A stretch of 64,000 nt of DNA from an uncultured Hyphomonas sp. GTDB taxonomy: Bacteria; Pseudomonadota; Alphaproteobacteria; Caulobacterales; Hyphomonadaceae. The stretch's first letter is position 1. Each line of letters opens with the position of its first letter. The notes below the pieces were generated by a model. That model was not told the DNA's origin. It made no database searches and worked only from the letters and a program-made list of their open reading frames with translations. Of the stretch, positions 17,939-28,856 are shown piece by piece. The position numbers and the translations under genes were made by a program. The DNA is taken from assembly GCF_963678195.1 (NCBI RefSeq), contig NZ_OY782759.1, positions 1,798,001 through 1,862,000 of the forward strand, written 5' to 3'.

Positions 17939-20900
17939 GTGTATGACTGGACCCGACTTGTACGGAGCGTGCCCTTGGTCCGCCAGACCGCCTCACTGAT
18001 TTTTCTTGAAATACTTGGCGGCCTGATCCTGCTCGTCCTTGTTGCGGCAGGTTTGCTGGCGGCCCGGCTCTATTCAGGTCCCATGGACCTGTCCATGTTC
18101 CAGGACGATCTGGAGCGGGCCATGACCGAGGCGCGCGATGGCCGGGAGGTCCGCCTGGGCGGTGTCCAGCTCGAATGGTCGGCCGAAGACAAGCGCCTCC
18201 ATATTTCCGGTTCCCGCCTTCAGATGATGGACGCAAAAGGCAACCTCAGTGCCGAGGCCAGTCACGCGAATATCGTCCTGTCCGGATCGTCGCTGGTTCT
18301 GGGGGATATCGAGGTCCTGCGTCTCGATCTGGTCGATGGCTGGGTCAACATCGATCAGGAAACACCGTCGATCTGGTTCGTCGGCGGGGAACCCTTGCCG
18401 GAGATCCCGGAAGGCAAATTGCCGGAAACGCCGCAGGAGTGGCTTCAGCGTGCCAATGAAGTGCTGCCGCCCGTGCTGGAGGCGCTCAAGCAGGGCGAGC
18501 AGAACTACGCACTGGAATATCTCGGCTTTACCGGTTTCGAATTTCGCCTGCGAGACAGCAACCAGCAGCCGGTTCTCGACATTACCGACGCCAAGGGGAG
18601 CATCTCCCGCGAAGCGGATGGCATTCTGGTCAGTGTTGCCGGCAGTGGTGCGGGTGAAGGATTACCGGGCGGGCTGGCGGCGACCGTTCGGTCTTACACG
18701 GCGGAAGACAGACTGCATGCAGAGATCGCCGTGGCCGATTGGCCGCTGGCAGACCTTGCAGCGCGGTTCGGTGCGGAAGTTGATGCCTTTGAAGGACTTC
18801 CCGCCAGTGCTGATGCCACGCTTGATTTTGCAACATCGACCGGGATTGGCGAGGTCGCCTTCCACTCCGAAATGGGAGAAGGCCGCGTTCCGTTCGCTGG
18901 AGGCGTCGACGTAAAAGGCCTCGATATCACGGCGACCTATCTCGCCAATGATGACACGATGCAGATCGACATCACAGGCGACAAAGTCGGGCCGGCCAGC
19001 GGTGAGGCGATCCTGACGCTGAAAAACATTCTGGAAGGTCAGGCGGCCCATGAATTCGAACTGAAAAGCGACAGCTTGAAACTCGACTTCACCCCCGTCT
19101 TCGAAAGGCCCGTCACGCTGACCGGTGTCGAAGGGGCAGGGCTGCTAAGCGTAAATGCGCGGCAGATCGATGATCTGGACCTCAAGTTCATGGAGGCGGA
19201 CGCTGGCTTCCACGTGACTGGCAGTATCGGCCTGACGCCGGACAAGCAGGACGGCGAACCGCCCATCCTCGGAAGTATCTCCCTTGAGACCAGCGGGGAC
19301 GTGACCAAGAATACGGTGATGGCGTTCTGGCCCGTCGGTCTGGGCACGGGCGGTCGCAATTTTGCGCGTGATAATATCGAGGCTGGGGCGATCCGGGATG
19401 TCAAAGGGCACATTGATCTGAAGCGCGACAGCTTTGGTGAAGATGGATACCTGCGAGACAGCGATCTGGAGCTGACTTTTGTGGCAGAGGATGCCTGGGT
19501 GAAGTTCCTGTCTGATCTGCCGCCGGTGGAGAGAGGACTCGGAAAAGGCCGTCTGACCGGAAATTCTTTCCGGGTGACGCTCGACTCCGGGGAGTATGGC
19601 GGCTGGGATCTGGACGAAGGCGCCTTTGTCATGCCTGCCTTCAATGATCATGGCGGCGACTTCCGTGTTTTCGCGCGCGGGCATGGCCCCATTTCTCTGG
19701 TCATGAAGACGCTGGTCGATTCGCGCCTCCAGATCGACTTCGATCCCGAGCGCTTGTCTGGCGATGGCGATATGACCTTCGAGATGTTCCGTCCCGCGCT
19801 GGACGATGTTCCGTATGAGGACATACGGTTCACGGCGATCGGTTCGGTGAAAGAGGCTGGTCTCAAGGATGCGGCCCTGGGCTTCGACCTCACCGATGGT
19901 TCGGCCAAAGTGAATGTCGATCAGGATGGCATGACCATTTCGGGGTTCGGCGATCTTGGGCCCTCACCGGTGCAATTCACCTGGCGCGATGCGTTTAATG
20001 ATGGCGACCAGCCGTCATTGCTGTCGGCGTCCAGCATTGTCACGCCTGACTTCCTGAATGAGTTCGGAGTGCTCGGCCGGGCTTACCTTTCCGGCGAAAT
20101 CCCGATCGAAGTGCAGGCAGAAATTGGCGAAGGCTCCAGCATCGTCGCGGATACGGCGCTTGACCTGACAGAGGCCCGGCTGGATCTGTCAGAGATCGGC
20201 TGGGTCAAGGCGCGCGACAAGGAAGCCAAGGCGTCGGTGCATTATCAGGGACTGAAGGACGGCTATACGGCGACAGTCGTGTTCCACGCCGACGATGCGT
20301 ATCTTGATGGCGACTTCACATTGGGCGGAGACTCCAAGCTTGTCTCTGCCACGCTCCGCCGCGCCTATCTGAAGAACAAGGCCGATGTCGGCGGCACGGT
20401 TACCCGCGAGGATGGCGCCCTGAATCTGGGGCTGACAGGCACCTATCTGGACTTGTCCGGTGCAATGCCGGGCGTCGGGGTGATCGGTGAGGCCGACGAT
20501 GCAGGGACGAAGACTCCGCTGCGCGTCACCGCAAATGTCGACACGCTCACACTGAGACCGGGCCTCGATATGACTGAGGCCAAATTCTCCATGGCGTCCG
20601 GCGCTGCCGGGATCGACACGTTCATGGCGACAGGCCTTGCCGCGGACGGGTCACCCTTTGAAGCGCGCTTTGACACAAATGGCGGCAAGGCGGCGACAAT
20701 CCACGTATCCAGCGGCGATGCCGGCTTCATTGCGAGTGCGTTTCTCGGGATCGACTATCTCGAAGGCGGCCAGCTCGACATGGATGGTACGCTGGCGAAC
20801 GGCGACCAGCCGTCGAAATTCGACATTTCCATTACGAACACCCGTATGATCAACTCGCCATTCCTGACGCAGATCCTGTCGCTCGCGTCTCTTCGCGGGC

Positions 20901-21358
20901 TGGCCGATACGCTGGGCGGGGAAGGTGTGCTGTTTTCCCGGCTCGACATTCCGTTGACCATCGCTGGAGAGCGCTATGTGGTGACCGGCGCCAAGGCGCA
21001 GGGGCCAGCCCTTGGCCTGACCACAAATGGCTATTACGATTCCAAGACCAGCAAGATTGAGTTCGACGGCGTGCTGGTGCCGAGCTTCGGCATGAACTCC
21101 GCGCTCGGAACAATTCCGATTCTGGGGGACCTGGTTGTCGGTCGGGACGGTGAGGGCGTCTTCTCCCTCACCTACTCGATCCGGGGGACGATGGAGAAAG
21201 CCAACGTCTCGGTGAATCCGCTTTCCGCACTGGCGCCGGGGGTGATCCGCCGGATCTTCGAGAACCCGTCGGACACACGTATCCCGGAAGCCAAGCCGCG
21301 CCCGCCGGATGAGCCCATCCCGTCAGAACTTCCGCCCATTCCGGACGAGGAATTCTGA
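17939..21358 (+). CDS. giant AsmA-like/DUF3971 envelope protein (YhdP-type)
   Basis: This 1139-residue protein has one N-terminal membrane helix (about 20-45) and a very long periplasmic beta-rich region. The region near 65-130 (LGGVQLEWSAEDKRLHISGSR) is a DUF3971-like start, and the C-terminal 250 residues resemble the AsmA_2 domain. Members of this family form long hydrophobic grooves thought to carry phospholipid between the membranes. The exact start is unsure: GTG 17939 has no clear ribosome site, while TTG 17975 has CGGAG seven bases upstream. Confidence 0.85.
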   Translation: MYDWTRLVRSVPLVRQTASLIFLEILGGLILLVLVAAGLLAARLYSGPMDLSMFQDDLERAMTEARDGREVRLGGVQLEWSAEDKRLHISGSRLQMMDAKGNLSAEASHANIVLSGSSLVLGDIEVLRLDLVDGWVNIDQETPSIWFVGGEPLPEIPEGKLPETPQEWLQRANEVLPPVLEALKQGEQNYALEYLGFTGFEFRLRDSNQQPVLDITDAKGSISREADGILVSVAGSGAGEGLPGGLAATVRSYTAEDRLHAEIAVADWPLADLAARFGAEVDAFEGLPASADATLDFATSTGIGEVAFHSEMGEGRVPFAGGVDVKGLDITATYLANDDTMQIDITGDKVGPASGEAILTLKNILEGQAAHEFELKSDSLKLDFTPVFERPVTLTGVEGAGLLSVNARQIDDLDLKFMEADAGFHVTGSIGLTPDKQDGEPPILGSISLETSGDVTKNTVMAFWPVGLGTGGRNFARDNIEAGAIRDVKGHIDLKRDSFGEDGYLRDSDLELTFVAEDAWVKFLSDLPPVERGLGKGRLTGNSFRVTLDSGEYGGWDLDEGAFVMPAFNDHGGDFRVFARGHGPISLVMKTLVDSRLQIDFDPERLSGDGDMTFEMFRPALDDVPYEDIRFTAIGSVKEAGLKDAALGFDLTDGSAKVNVDQDGMTISGFGDLGPSPVQFTWRDAFNDGDQPSLLSASSIVTPDFLNEFGVLGRAYLSGEIPIEVQAEIGEGSSIVADTALDLTEARLDLSEIGWVKARDKEAKASVHYQGLKDGYTATVVFHADDAYLDGDFTLGGDSKLVSATLRRAYLKNKADVGGTVTREDGALNLGLTGTYLDLSGAMPGVGVIGEADDAGTKTPLRVTANVDTLTLRPGLDMTEAKFSMASGAAGIDTFMATGLAADGSPFEARFDTNGGKAATIHVSSGDAGFIASAFLGIDYLEGGQLDMDGTLANGDQPSKFDISITNTRMINSPFLTQILSLASLRGLADTLGGEGVLFSRLDIPLTIAGERYVVTGAKAQGPALGLTTNGYYDSKTSKIEFDGVLVPSFGMNSALGTIPILGDLVVGRDGEGVFSLTYSIRGTMEKANVSVNPLSALAPGVIRRIFENPSDTRIPEAKPRPPDEPIPSELPPIPDEEF

Positions 21359-21361
21359 GGC

Positions 21362-22612
21362 CTAGACCGGCTTCACCAGCGCGTGGCGTTTCTTGCCTGC
21401 CGATAGCTTGATGCTACCGTCGACTACGTCCGTTTCCACCAGCGTCGCGTTCTGGTCCTTGACCTGCTGGTCGTTGACCTTCGCGGCGCCCTGTTTGATC
21501 AGGCGGCGTGCTTCGCCATTGCTTTCGGTCAGGCCCGCAGCCGTAAAGGCAGCAGCAACCAGATAATCACTGAAGAGCTCCGCAGACGGAATTTCGACGG
21601 TCGGCAGGGCCGCGGCTGTGCCGCCGCCTGCGAACACTGCAGAAGCAGCCGCTTCAGCTTCCTTCGCAGCGGCTTCACCGTGCAGCATGGTGGTCGCTGC
21701 GTTGGCGAGTGCGATTTTGGCCTTGTTGACCTCGGCGCCGTCGAGTTTCTCAAGCGCTTCGATCTCGTCCAGCGGCAATTCGGTGAACAGGCGCAGGAAG
21801 CGGCCGACATCGGCATCTTCGGTGTTGCGCCAGAACTGCCAGTATTCGTAGGGGCTCTTGCGGTCAGCATTCAGCCAGACTGCGCCATCGGCCGTCTTGC
21901 CCATTTTGCCGCCGGAAGCGGTGGTGATGAGATGCGCGGTGATGCCGAACACGTCGCCGCCAGCGGCCTTGTGCACCAGGTCCACCCCGCCGACGATATT
22001 GCCCCACTGGTCAGATCCGCCGAGCTGGATGCGGCAATTCTGCCGCTGGAACAGTTCGAGGAAGTCGTAGGACTGCATCAGCAGATAGTTGAATTCGAGG
22101 AAAGTGTAGGGCTGCTCATTGGCGAGGCGCCGGGCGACCGTGTCCTGCTTCACCATCGTATTGATCGTGAAATGCACGCCCACTTCGCGGAGCAGTTCGA
22201 TGTAGCCGAGCTTGCTCAGCCAGTCGTCATTATTGACCATGATGGCGTCGGTCGGGCCGTCGCCAAAAGTCAGGAACGGTTCGAACGCCTTCTTGATGCC
22301 GGCGATGTTCGCCTCGATCTGCTCATTGGTGAGCAGGGGGCGGGACTTTTCCTTGTCGGTCGGGTCACCCACTTTCGTGGTGCCGCCGCCCATCAGGACG
22401 ATTGGCTTGCCGCCGGCCTTCTGGAGGTGGCGCAGCATCATGATCTGGAGCAGCGATCCGACGTGCAGGCTGTCCGCCGTTGCGTCGAAGCCGATATAGG
22501 CAATCGGGACACCTGCCTGGCAATAGGCGTCAAGCTCGGCCTCATGGGTCATCTGCTTGATGAAGCCGCGCGTCTGCAGCGTCTTCAGGAATTCCGACTT
22601 GTATTCGCTCAT
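21362..22612 (-). CDS. tyrS: tyrosyl-tRNA synthetase
   Basis: A class I synthetase of 416 residues. The HIGH-like motif is HVGSL, the tyrosine pocket appears as GGSDQWGNIVGG, and the KMSKS loop is KMGKTADGAVW, as in bacterial TyrRS. A C-terminal S4 RNA-binding domain (about 350-416) carries EARRLIKQGAAKVND. ATG 22612 starts the family N-terminus MSEYKSEFL; 12 extra upstream codons in the frame are not needed. It is convergent with the AsmA-like gene, with three bases between. Confidence 0.97.
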   Translation of the reverse strand: MSEYKSEFLKTLQTRGFIKQMTHEAELDAYCQAGVPIAYIGFDATADSLHVGSLLQIMMLRHLQKAGGKPIVLMGGGTTKVGDPTDKEKSRPLLTNEQIEANIAGIKKAFEPFLTFGDGPTDAIMVNNDDWLSKLGYIELLREVGVHFTINTMVKQDTVARRLANEQPYTFLEFNYLLMQSYDFLELFQRQNCRIQLGGSDQWGNIVGGVDLVHKAAGGDVFGITAHLITTASGGKMGKTADGAVWLNADRKSPYEYWQFWRNTEDADVGRFLRLFTELPLDEIEALEKLDGAEVNKAKIALANAATTMLHGEAAAKEAEAAASAVFAGGGTAAALPTVEIPSAELFSDYLVAAAFTAAGLTESNGEARRLIKQGAAKVNDQQVKDQNATLVETDVVDGSIKLSAGKKRHALVKPV

Positions 22613-22662
22613 CTTCTCGTGTCTCCGTGAAGGCAGGGCGCGTAGCACGGAAAGGGAGCCGC

Positions 22663-23790
22663 TTGAACACTGCGATTTCAGATTCTGGGCCGATTTGGGT
22701 GGCTGGCTTCATGTCAGGCACCTCTCTGGATGCTGTCGATGCAGCCCTGATCCTGACAGACGGCGAGCAGGTGTTTGAGTTCGGTGCCACGGCAGAGCGC
22801 AAATACCTCCCGGAAGAGCGCAGCACCCTTCAGGTTGCGACGGACGCAGCCCGCGCCTGGAACTGGTCGGGGCCGCAGCCGGATGAGGTGTTCGACGCGG
22901 CCAAAGCTGTGGTCACGCAGACGCATTCGGAAACCATGCAGCAATTGCTGTCTGCCTGGTCCGGCCCCGCGCCGGTCCTGACAGGCGTGCATGGCCAGAC
23001 CGTGCTGCACAGGCGCCCTGTGCCGGGAAAGCCCGGCGCAACGCTGCAGCTGATTGACGCCTCGGCCATGCGGTCGGCGCTGGGCGTTCCGCTAGCTTGC
23101 GATTTCCGGACGGCAGATGTTGCTGCGGGTGGGCAGGGCGCGCCGCTTGCGCCCGCTTATCATTCCGCGCTGATGCAACGGCTCGGAGATGGGGCAGCCT
23201 GCGTGTTGAATCTCGGCGGTGTCGCGAACATCACCGCAAAACTGGCGGATGGGACGCTGATGGCCTTCGACACGGGGCCCGCGAATGGCCCGATCGATGA
23301 ATGGGTTGAGAGCCACGGCCACGGTACGCACGATTTTGGCGGGGCCCTCGCGAAAGCGGGCGCGGCGGATGAGGCGCTGCTGGCGCAGTTGCTGCAGCAT
23401 GACTGGTTCAGCGAGGCACCGCCCAAATCGCTCGACCGCTACGATTTCTCGGCCGCGATGGTCAAAGGCATGTCAGTCGAGGACGGGGCAGCGACGCTTA
23501 CGGAGTTTTCTGCGCGGGCCGTTGCCGCGGGTGTCGCGCAGCTGCCGGAAGTTCCGTCCCGCGTCATTGCTTGCGGTGGCGGACGGCATAACCCGGCACT
23601 GATGGATGCGCTGGCGCGAGCGCTGCCATGTCCTGTTCTGAGTGCGGAAACGGCCGGATGGCGCGGGGACAGTATCGAAGCTGAAGCTTTCGCCTATCTC
23701 GCCGCGCGCACGGCCCGTGGCCTGCCGATCAGTTGGCCCGGCACGACAGGCGTGCCGGAACCAATGACAGGCGGAATACTGCTGGCCTAG
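22663..23790 (+). CDS. anmK: anhydro-N-acetylmuramic acid kinase
   Basis: AnmK opens and phosphorylates anhydro-MurNAc to give MurNAc-6-phosphate in cell wall recycling. Diagnostic pieces are GFMSGTSLDAVDAAL (ATP/sugar binding), GVHGQTVLH, FDTGPANGPIDEW and CGGGRHNPALM. I choose TTG 22663 (MNTAISDSG) because AAAGGGAG lies four bases upstream; a GTG at 22627 is also in frame but lacks a site. It is divergent from tyrS and its stop overlaps the convergent hydrolase by four bases. Confidence 0.94.
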   Translation: MNTAISDSGPIWVAGFMSGTSLDAVDAALILTDGEQVFEFGATAERKYLPEERSTLQVATDAARAWNWSGPQPDEVFDAAKAVVTQTHSETMQQLLSAWSGPAPVLTGVHGQTVLHRRPVPGKPGATLQLIDASAMRSALGVPLACDFRTADVAAGGQGAPLAPAYHSALMQRLGDGAACVLNLGGVANITAKLADGTLMAFDTGPANGPIDEWVESHGHGTHDFGGALAKAGAADEALLAQLLQHDWFSEAPPKSLDRYDFSAAMVKGMSVEDGAATLTEFSARAVAAGVAQLPEVPSRVIACGGGRHNPALMDALARALPCPVLSAETAGWRGDSIEAEAFAYLAARTARGLPISWPGTTGVPEPMTGGILLA

Positions 23791-24464
23791 TCGCCTTCGG
23801 CTTCGAGGCGCAGTTTCTCTTCAGCGGCAGCAAGGCGGCGGAGGAGGTATTCTTCGCAGGTACCGATCAGCTCATCGCGGCGGTCCTGATAGAAGTGGTT
23901 CGCCCCTTTGACCGTGGTGCGCTCGATTTCCTCGCCCTTCTGGACGCGAACCTTGGTGAGCGCGCGCTCCACGTCTTCCGGAGAAGAAACCGCATCGCTG
24001 TCGCCGGACACGATCAGGCCGGAGGCCGGGCACGGTGCCAGGAAGGACAGGTCATAGTGGTTGGCCGGCGGAGAGATGGCAAGGAAGCCATCGATTTCCG
24101 GGCGGCGCATCAGCAGCTGAAGCGTGATCCAGGCGCCGAAGGAGTAGCCGGCACACCAGACATAGCGCGGGCTTTCCGCCATGTTTTCAATGTAATCAAG
24201 AACATAGGCGGCATCTTCCAGCTCGCCGATGCCCTGGTCGTACTGGCCCTGGCTGCGGCCGACGCCGCGCGAATTGTAGCGCAGGACGCCGAAGCCATGC
24301 TTCTCGAACATCTGGTACAGCATGATCGAGATCGGGTCCTGCATCGTGCCACCGGCTTTCGGGTGGGGATGAAGGATCAGCGCAATTGGAGCGCCGTCAT
24401 ATGGCGGCTCTGTGTAACGCGCTTCGATACGGCCCTGAGGGCCCGGAATGATGAGTTCTGCCAT
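23787..24464 (-). CDS. alpha/beta hydrolase (COG2945-like)
   Basis: A 225-residue single-domain hydrolase with the LHPHPKAGGTM oxyanion region, the nucleophile elbow GYSFGAW, the acid in VSGDSDAVSS and the histidine in KGANHFY. The compact cap-less fold resembles COG2945 proteins whose substrates are unknown. ATG 24464 has CGAGGA upstream. It is divergent from the SUF operon, and I recall this neighbour beside suf genes in several alphaproteobacteria. Confidence 0.85.
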   Translation of the reverse strand: MAELIIPGPQGRIEARYTEPPYDGAPIALILHPHPKAGGTMQDPISIMLYQMFEKHGFGVLRYNSRGVGRSQGQYDQGIGELEDAAYVLDYIENMAESPRYVWCAGYSFGAWITLQLLMRRPEIDGFLAISPPANHYDLSFLAPCPASGLIVSGDSDAVSSPEDVERALTKVRVQKGEEIERTTVKGANHFYQDRRDELIGTCEEYLLRRLAAAEEKLRLEAEGD

Positions 24465-24534
24465 GGCATCCTCGGAATTTCGGGTTAAGCGCCGGGTGAT
24501 AAGCCAAACGGCGACTGAAATGCAAATTTTTCTG

Positions 24535-24546
24535 CAGGTGCACCTG
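24535..24546. promoter_or_regulatory. 12-base perfect palindrome upstream of the SUF operon
   Basis: CAGGTGCACCTG is perfectly self-complementary and lies 17 bases before the first SUF gene, in the only control region shared with the divergent hydrolase. It could be an operator. It does not match an Rrf2/IscR box that I recognise, and no rrf2 gene is in the window. Confidence 0.35.
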
Positions 24547-24563
24547 AAGGCCCGAAAGGTTAT

Positions 24564-25717
24564 ATGGGGCGCATGATCTATGCAGACCACAATGCGACCA
24601 GCCCGCTGCGCCCCGAAGCGCGTGAGGCGATGCTCGCCGTCTATGACATGGGCGCGATGAATCCGTCCTCTGTTCACACGGCTGGGCGCGCAGCACGGGG
24701 CGCGGTCGAACGGGCGCGGACAACAGTCGGCGGTGCGATCGGCAGCCGGGCAGAAGACATCGTTTTCACCTCCGGCGGCACCGAATCCGACAGCCTTGCT
24801 GTGCACGGCGTGGTGGCGGGCCTTGAAGGCAAGTGCACCCTGATCGTCTCGGCGCTGGAACACGAGGCGATTGGCAAGGCGGCGGCGCATTCCGGCGCTG
24901 TAATGGAAACAGCCTATCTCACCTCCGCCGGGACCGTTGACCTGGAAGATCTCGCAAGCCGTCTGAAGTCATGGGACCATGCCGCCAAAGGCACGCCTGT
25001 CCTATGCCTGATGCTCGCGAACAACGAGACTGGCATCCTCCAGCCGGTCGCGGAAGCCGCCGCGCTTGTACGCGAAGCAAGCGGGCTGACGATCTGCGAT
25101 GCCGTGCAGGGGCTCGGCAAAGTGCCGGTGAATGTCGGTCTGCTCGGCGTCGATTACCTTGCTCTCAGCGCTCACAAGATTGGCGGGCCTCAGGGGGCAG
25201 GCGCGCTCTGGCACCGGGCGGGAGCGCCGTTGAAGGCCGTCCAGTATGGCGGCGGTCAGGAACGGGGCCTGCGCTCCGGCACGGAAAACGTCGCCGCGAT
25301 TGCAGGTTTCGCCGCTGCCATCGAGGCCGCCATGCGGGACATGCCGAAATACCAGGCCCTGGCGGCTCATCGCGACGCCATGGAGGCCCGGCTTGAAGCC
25401 GAAGGTGGCGTGATTGTTACAGGCAAGGGCTCGCCGCGTCTCGCGGGCGTGTCGAACTTCGCGAAGCCCGGTTTCGCTGCCGAAACGCAGGTGATGGCCA
25501 TGGACCTGGCCGGTGTGTGCGTGTCTGCGGGCTCGGCCTGTTCCTCCGGCAAGGTCAGGCGCAGTCTTGTCCTGATGGCGATGGGCGCGGACGACACCCT
25601 TGCAGAATCGGCAATCCGCACCAGCTTTGGATGGAGTACACTGCCGTCAGACTTTGACGGCGTTGCCGATGCATGGCTGAAGGCGGCCGAGCGCATCATC
25701 GCGAAGGAAAAAGCGTA

Positions 25718-25718
<1 letters not shown>
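24564..25718 (+). CDS. IscS/NifS-type cysteine desulfurase of the SUF operon
   Basis: This PLP enzyme of 384 residues takes sulfur from cysteine for iron-sulfur cluster assembly. It is a type I desulfurase: the PLP lysine is in [14 protein letters not shown] and the sulfur-carrying cysteine is in the longer loop [12 protein letters not shown] near residue 320. A separate SufS is encoded 4.3 kb downstream. ATG 24564 is preceded by GAAAGG. Its stop overlaps the sufB start (TAATG). Confidence 0.93.
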
Positions 25719-27280
<1,562 letters not shown>

Positions 27281-27298
27281 CAAAAGCTCGCGCTCGTG

Positions 27299-27369
27299 CT
27301 TCGACTTCGCTCAGCATGAGCGCTACGGAGTTGCAGCCAAGAACGGACTCATCCTGAGCGAAGTCGAAG
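27299..27369. repeat. imperfect palindromic repeat element
   Basis: Two 22-base arms (27299-27320 and 27348-27369) are inverted copies with a single mismatch, separated by 27 bases. The arm begins CTTCGACTTCGCTCAG. It lacks a T run and so is not a normal terminator. I recall this arm type as a short REP-like repeat scattered in many proteobacterial genomes; I saw no other copy in this window. It begins 18 bases after the sufB stop. Confidence 0.8.
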
Positions 27370-27377
27370 GATGACTG

Positions 27378-27422
27378 GTGCAGAAGCTGCTTGAGGTCAG
27401 TCTTCAGGGCAGTACGGGCTAA
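27378..27422 (+). pseudogene. orphan 3' end of a second sufB allele
   Basis: These 45 bases encode [14 protein letters not shown] and a stop. The last 45 bases of sufB (27236-27280) encode [14 protein letters not shown] and a stop. They match at 34 of 45 bases and 11 of 14 residues, and six of the eleven differences are in third codon positions. There is no start or ribosome site, and an in-frame TGA lies two codons upstream. It is a remnant left beyond the palindromic element. Confidence 0.8.
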
Positions 27423-27431
27423 GCCAGCCCG

Positions 27432-27920
27432 CTATTCTGGAAAGTCCTGATCGCACAGGGGAATGAAGTTCTCTTCGAGGAAGGTCTTGTTGTCCTCAAG
27501 CTCGGCGCGCTGCTCCGGGTCGACAATTTCGGCATTGCTGGCGATCGACACGTACTTGCGCGCATAGGTGCAGCCCTGACGTGTCAGGCCGCCGTTTGCC
27601 GTCACGTCAGCATCCAGGATCGACAGGGTGAGCGATGCCCGGAACATGTCCCGAAGGGAGTGGTCCTTCACCGTTGTGGATGGCAGCGCATCGTAGATGG
27701 CCTCCACCTGGCCGAGGGCAGCGATGCAGGCCGCCAGAGGACCAGCGGTCGATGCGTTGGTTTCTGTGGCCTCATTCGCGGTCTCGCAGGTTTCGAATGC
27801 CGCCCGGGCGTCTCTCAGGGCTGGCTCGGACAGGTCCGCATCAGCGGCTGCCGGAAAGGCGGCGGTCGCAAGTGCGGTGATAGCCAGAAAGATCGCCGGA
27901 ATGGCGCTGTGCTGTTGCAT
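27432..27920 (-). CDS. secreted protein of unknown function inside the SUF operon
   Basis: I do not recognise this 162-residue protein. It has a signal peptide (1-26, PAAADA region) and a mature, helix-rich acidic domain with four cysteines (CETA, AACIAA, GCTYA, LCDQD) that could form two disulfides in the periplasm. It lies on the opposite strand between sufB and sufC and so interrupts an operon that is usually continuous. Base composition is not obviously foreign. Confidence 0.75.
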   Translation of the reverse strand: MQQHSAIPAIFLAITALATAAFPAAADADLSEPALRDARAAFETCETANEATETNASTAGPLAACIAALGQVEAIYDALPSTTVKDHSLRDMFRASLTLSILDADVTANGGLTRQGCTYARKYVSIASNAEIVDPEQRAELEDNKTFLEENFIPLCDQDFPE

Positions 27921-28094
27921 GATTTACGTCCCCATTATTGGCAACCAGACATAACCGAATGCGCGCTGCGGGACAATCTTGGCGTGTGGACGGCTCATTC
28001 AGCGCTTCGTATCCAACCGGGTTGAGCTTTTCTGATGCCCCCATTCCTGACCTAAGGGCTTTCCCTGAGGCCCGGTCGGCCCTACATCGGCCCC

Positions 28095-28856
28095 ATGTTG
28101 AAGATTGAGAACCTGACCGCCACCGTGGGCGAGGCCGAAGACGCCAAGCAGATCATCAACGGGCTGACCCTTGAGGTGCCCGCCGGTGAGGTGCACGCCA
28201 TCATGGGCCCGAACGGCGCTGGCAAGTCGACCCTGTCTTATGTCCTCACCGGCCGGAGCGGCTATGAGGTGACCGGCGGCACCGCCACGCTGAACGGCGA
28301 AGACATTCTGGACATGGACCCGGAAGAGCGCGCCGCGAAAGGCATGTTCCTGTCCTTCCAGTACCCGGTGGAGATCCCCGGCGTACCGGTGATGACCTTT
28401 GTGCGCACGGCCATGAACTCCCAGCGCAAACTGCGCGGCGAGGACGAGATTTCCGCGCCGGATTTCATCAGGAAGTCCCGCGAGATCGCCAAACAGCTGA
28501 AGCTCGATGCCGAAATGCTGAAACGCCCGGTGAATGTCGGCTTTTCCGGCGGTGAGAAGAAACGGCTCGAAATCTATCAGATGATGATGCTGGAGCCGTC
28601 CTTCCTGATCCTCGACGAGACCGATTCCGGTCTCGACATCGACGCGCTGAAGACGGTTGCTGAAGGCGTGAACGCCATGCGCAGCCCGGAGCGCGGCATG
28701 CTGGTCATCACGCACTATCAGCGCCTGCTGGACTATATCAAACCGGACAAGGTGCACGTGCTGGCGGCTGGCCGTATCGTGAAGACCGGTGGTCCGGATC
28801 TGGCCCACCGCCTGGAAGCCGAGGGCTATGACGGCATTCTCGGGGAGGCAGTGTGA
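28095..28856 (+). CDS. sufC: SufC ATPase
   Basis: The ABC-type ATPase that drives the SufBCD scaffold. The 253-residue product has Walker A GPNGAGKST, signature FSGGEKKRLE, Walker B LILDETDSGLD and a switch histidine in VITHYQRLL. It lies 815 bases after sufB because of the insertion, so it probably needs its own promoter in 27,921-28,094 or read-through. It overlaps sufD by four bases (GTGA). Confidence 0.97.
   Translation: MLKIENLTATVGEAEDAKQIINGLTLEVPAGEVHAIMGPNGAGKSTLSYVLTGRSGYEVTGGTATLNGEDILDMDPEERAAKGMFLSFQYPVEIPGVPVMTFVRTAMNSQRKLRGEDEISAPDFIRKSREIAKQLKLDAEMLKRPVNVGFSGGEKKRLEIYQMMMLEPSFLILDETDSGLDIDALKTVAEGVNAMRSPERGMLVITHYQRLLDYIKPDKVHVLAAGRIVKTGGPDLAHRLEAEGYDGILGEAV

Noticed and set aside
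21680..22630. A 316-codon plus-strand open frame across tyrS
   Set aside because: Antisense to tyrS, which has all synthetase motifs.
27299..27369. The palindrome after sufB as a rho-independent terminator
   Set aside because: The loop is 27 bases long and no T run follows either arm. It fits a dispersed palindromic repeat better.
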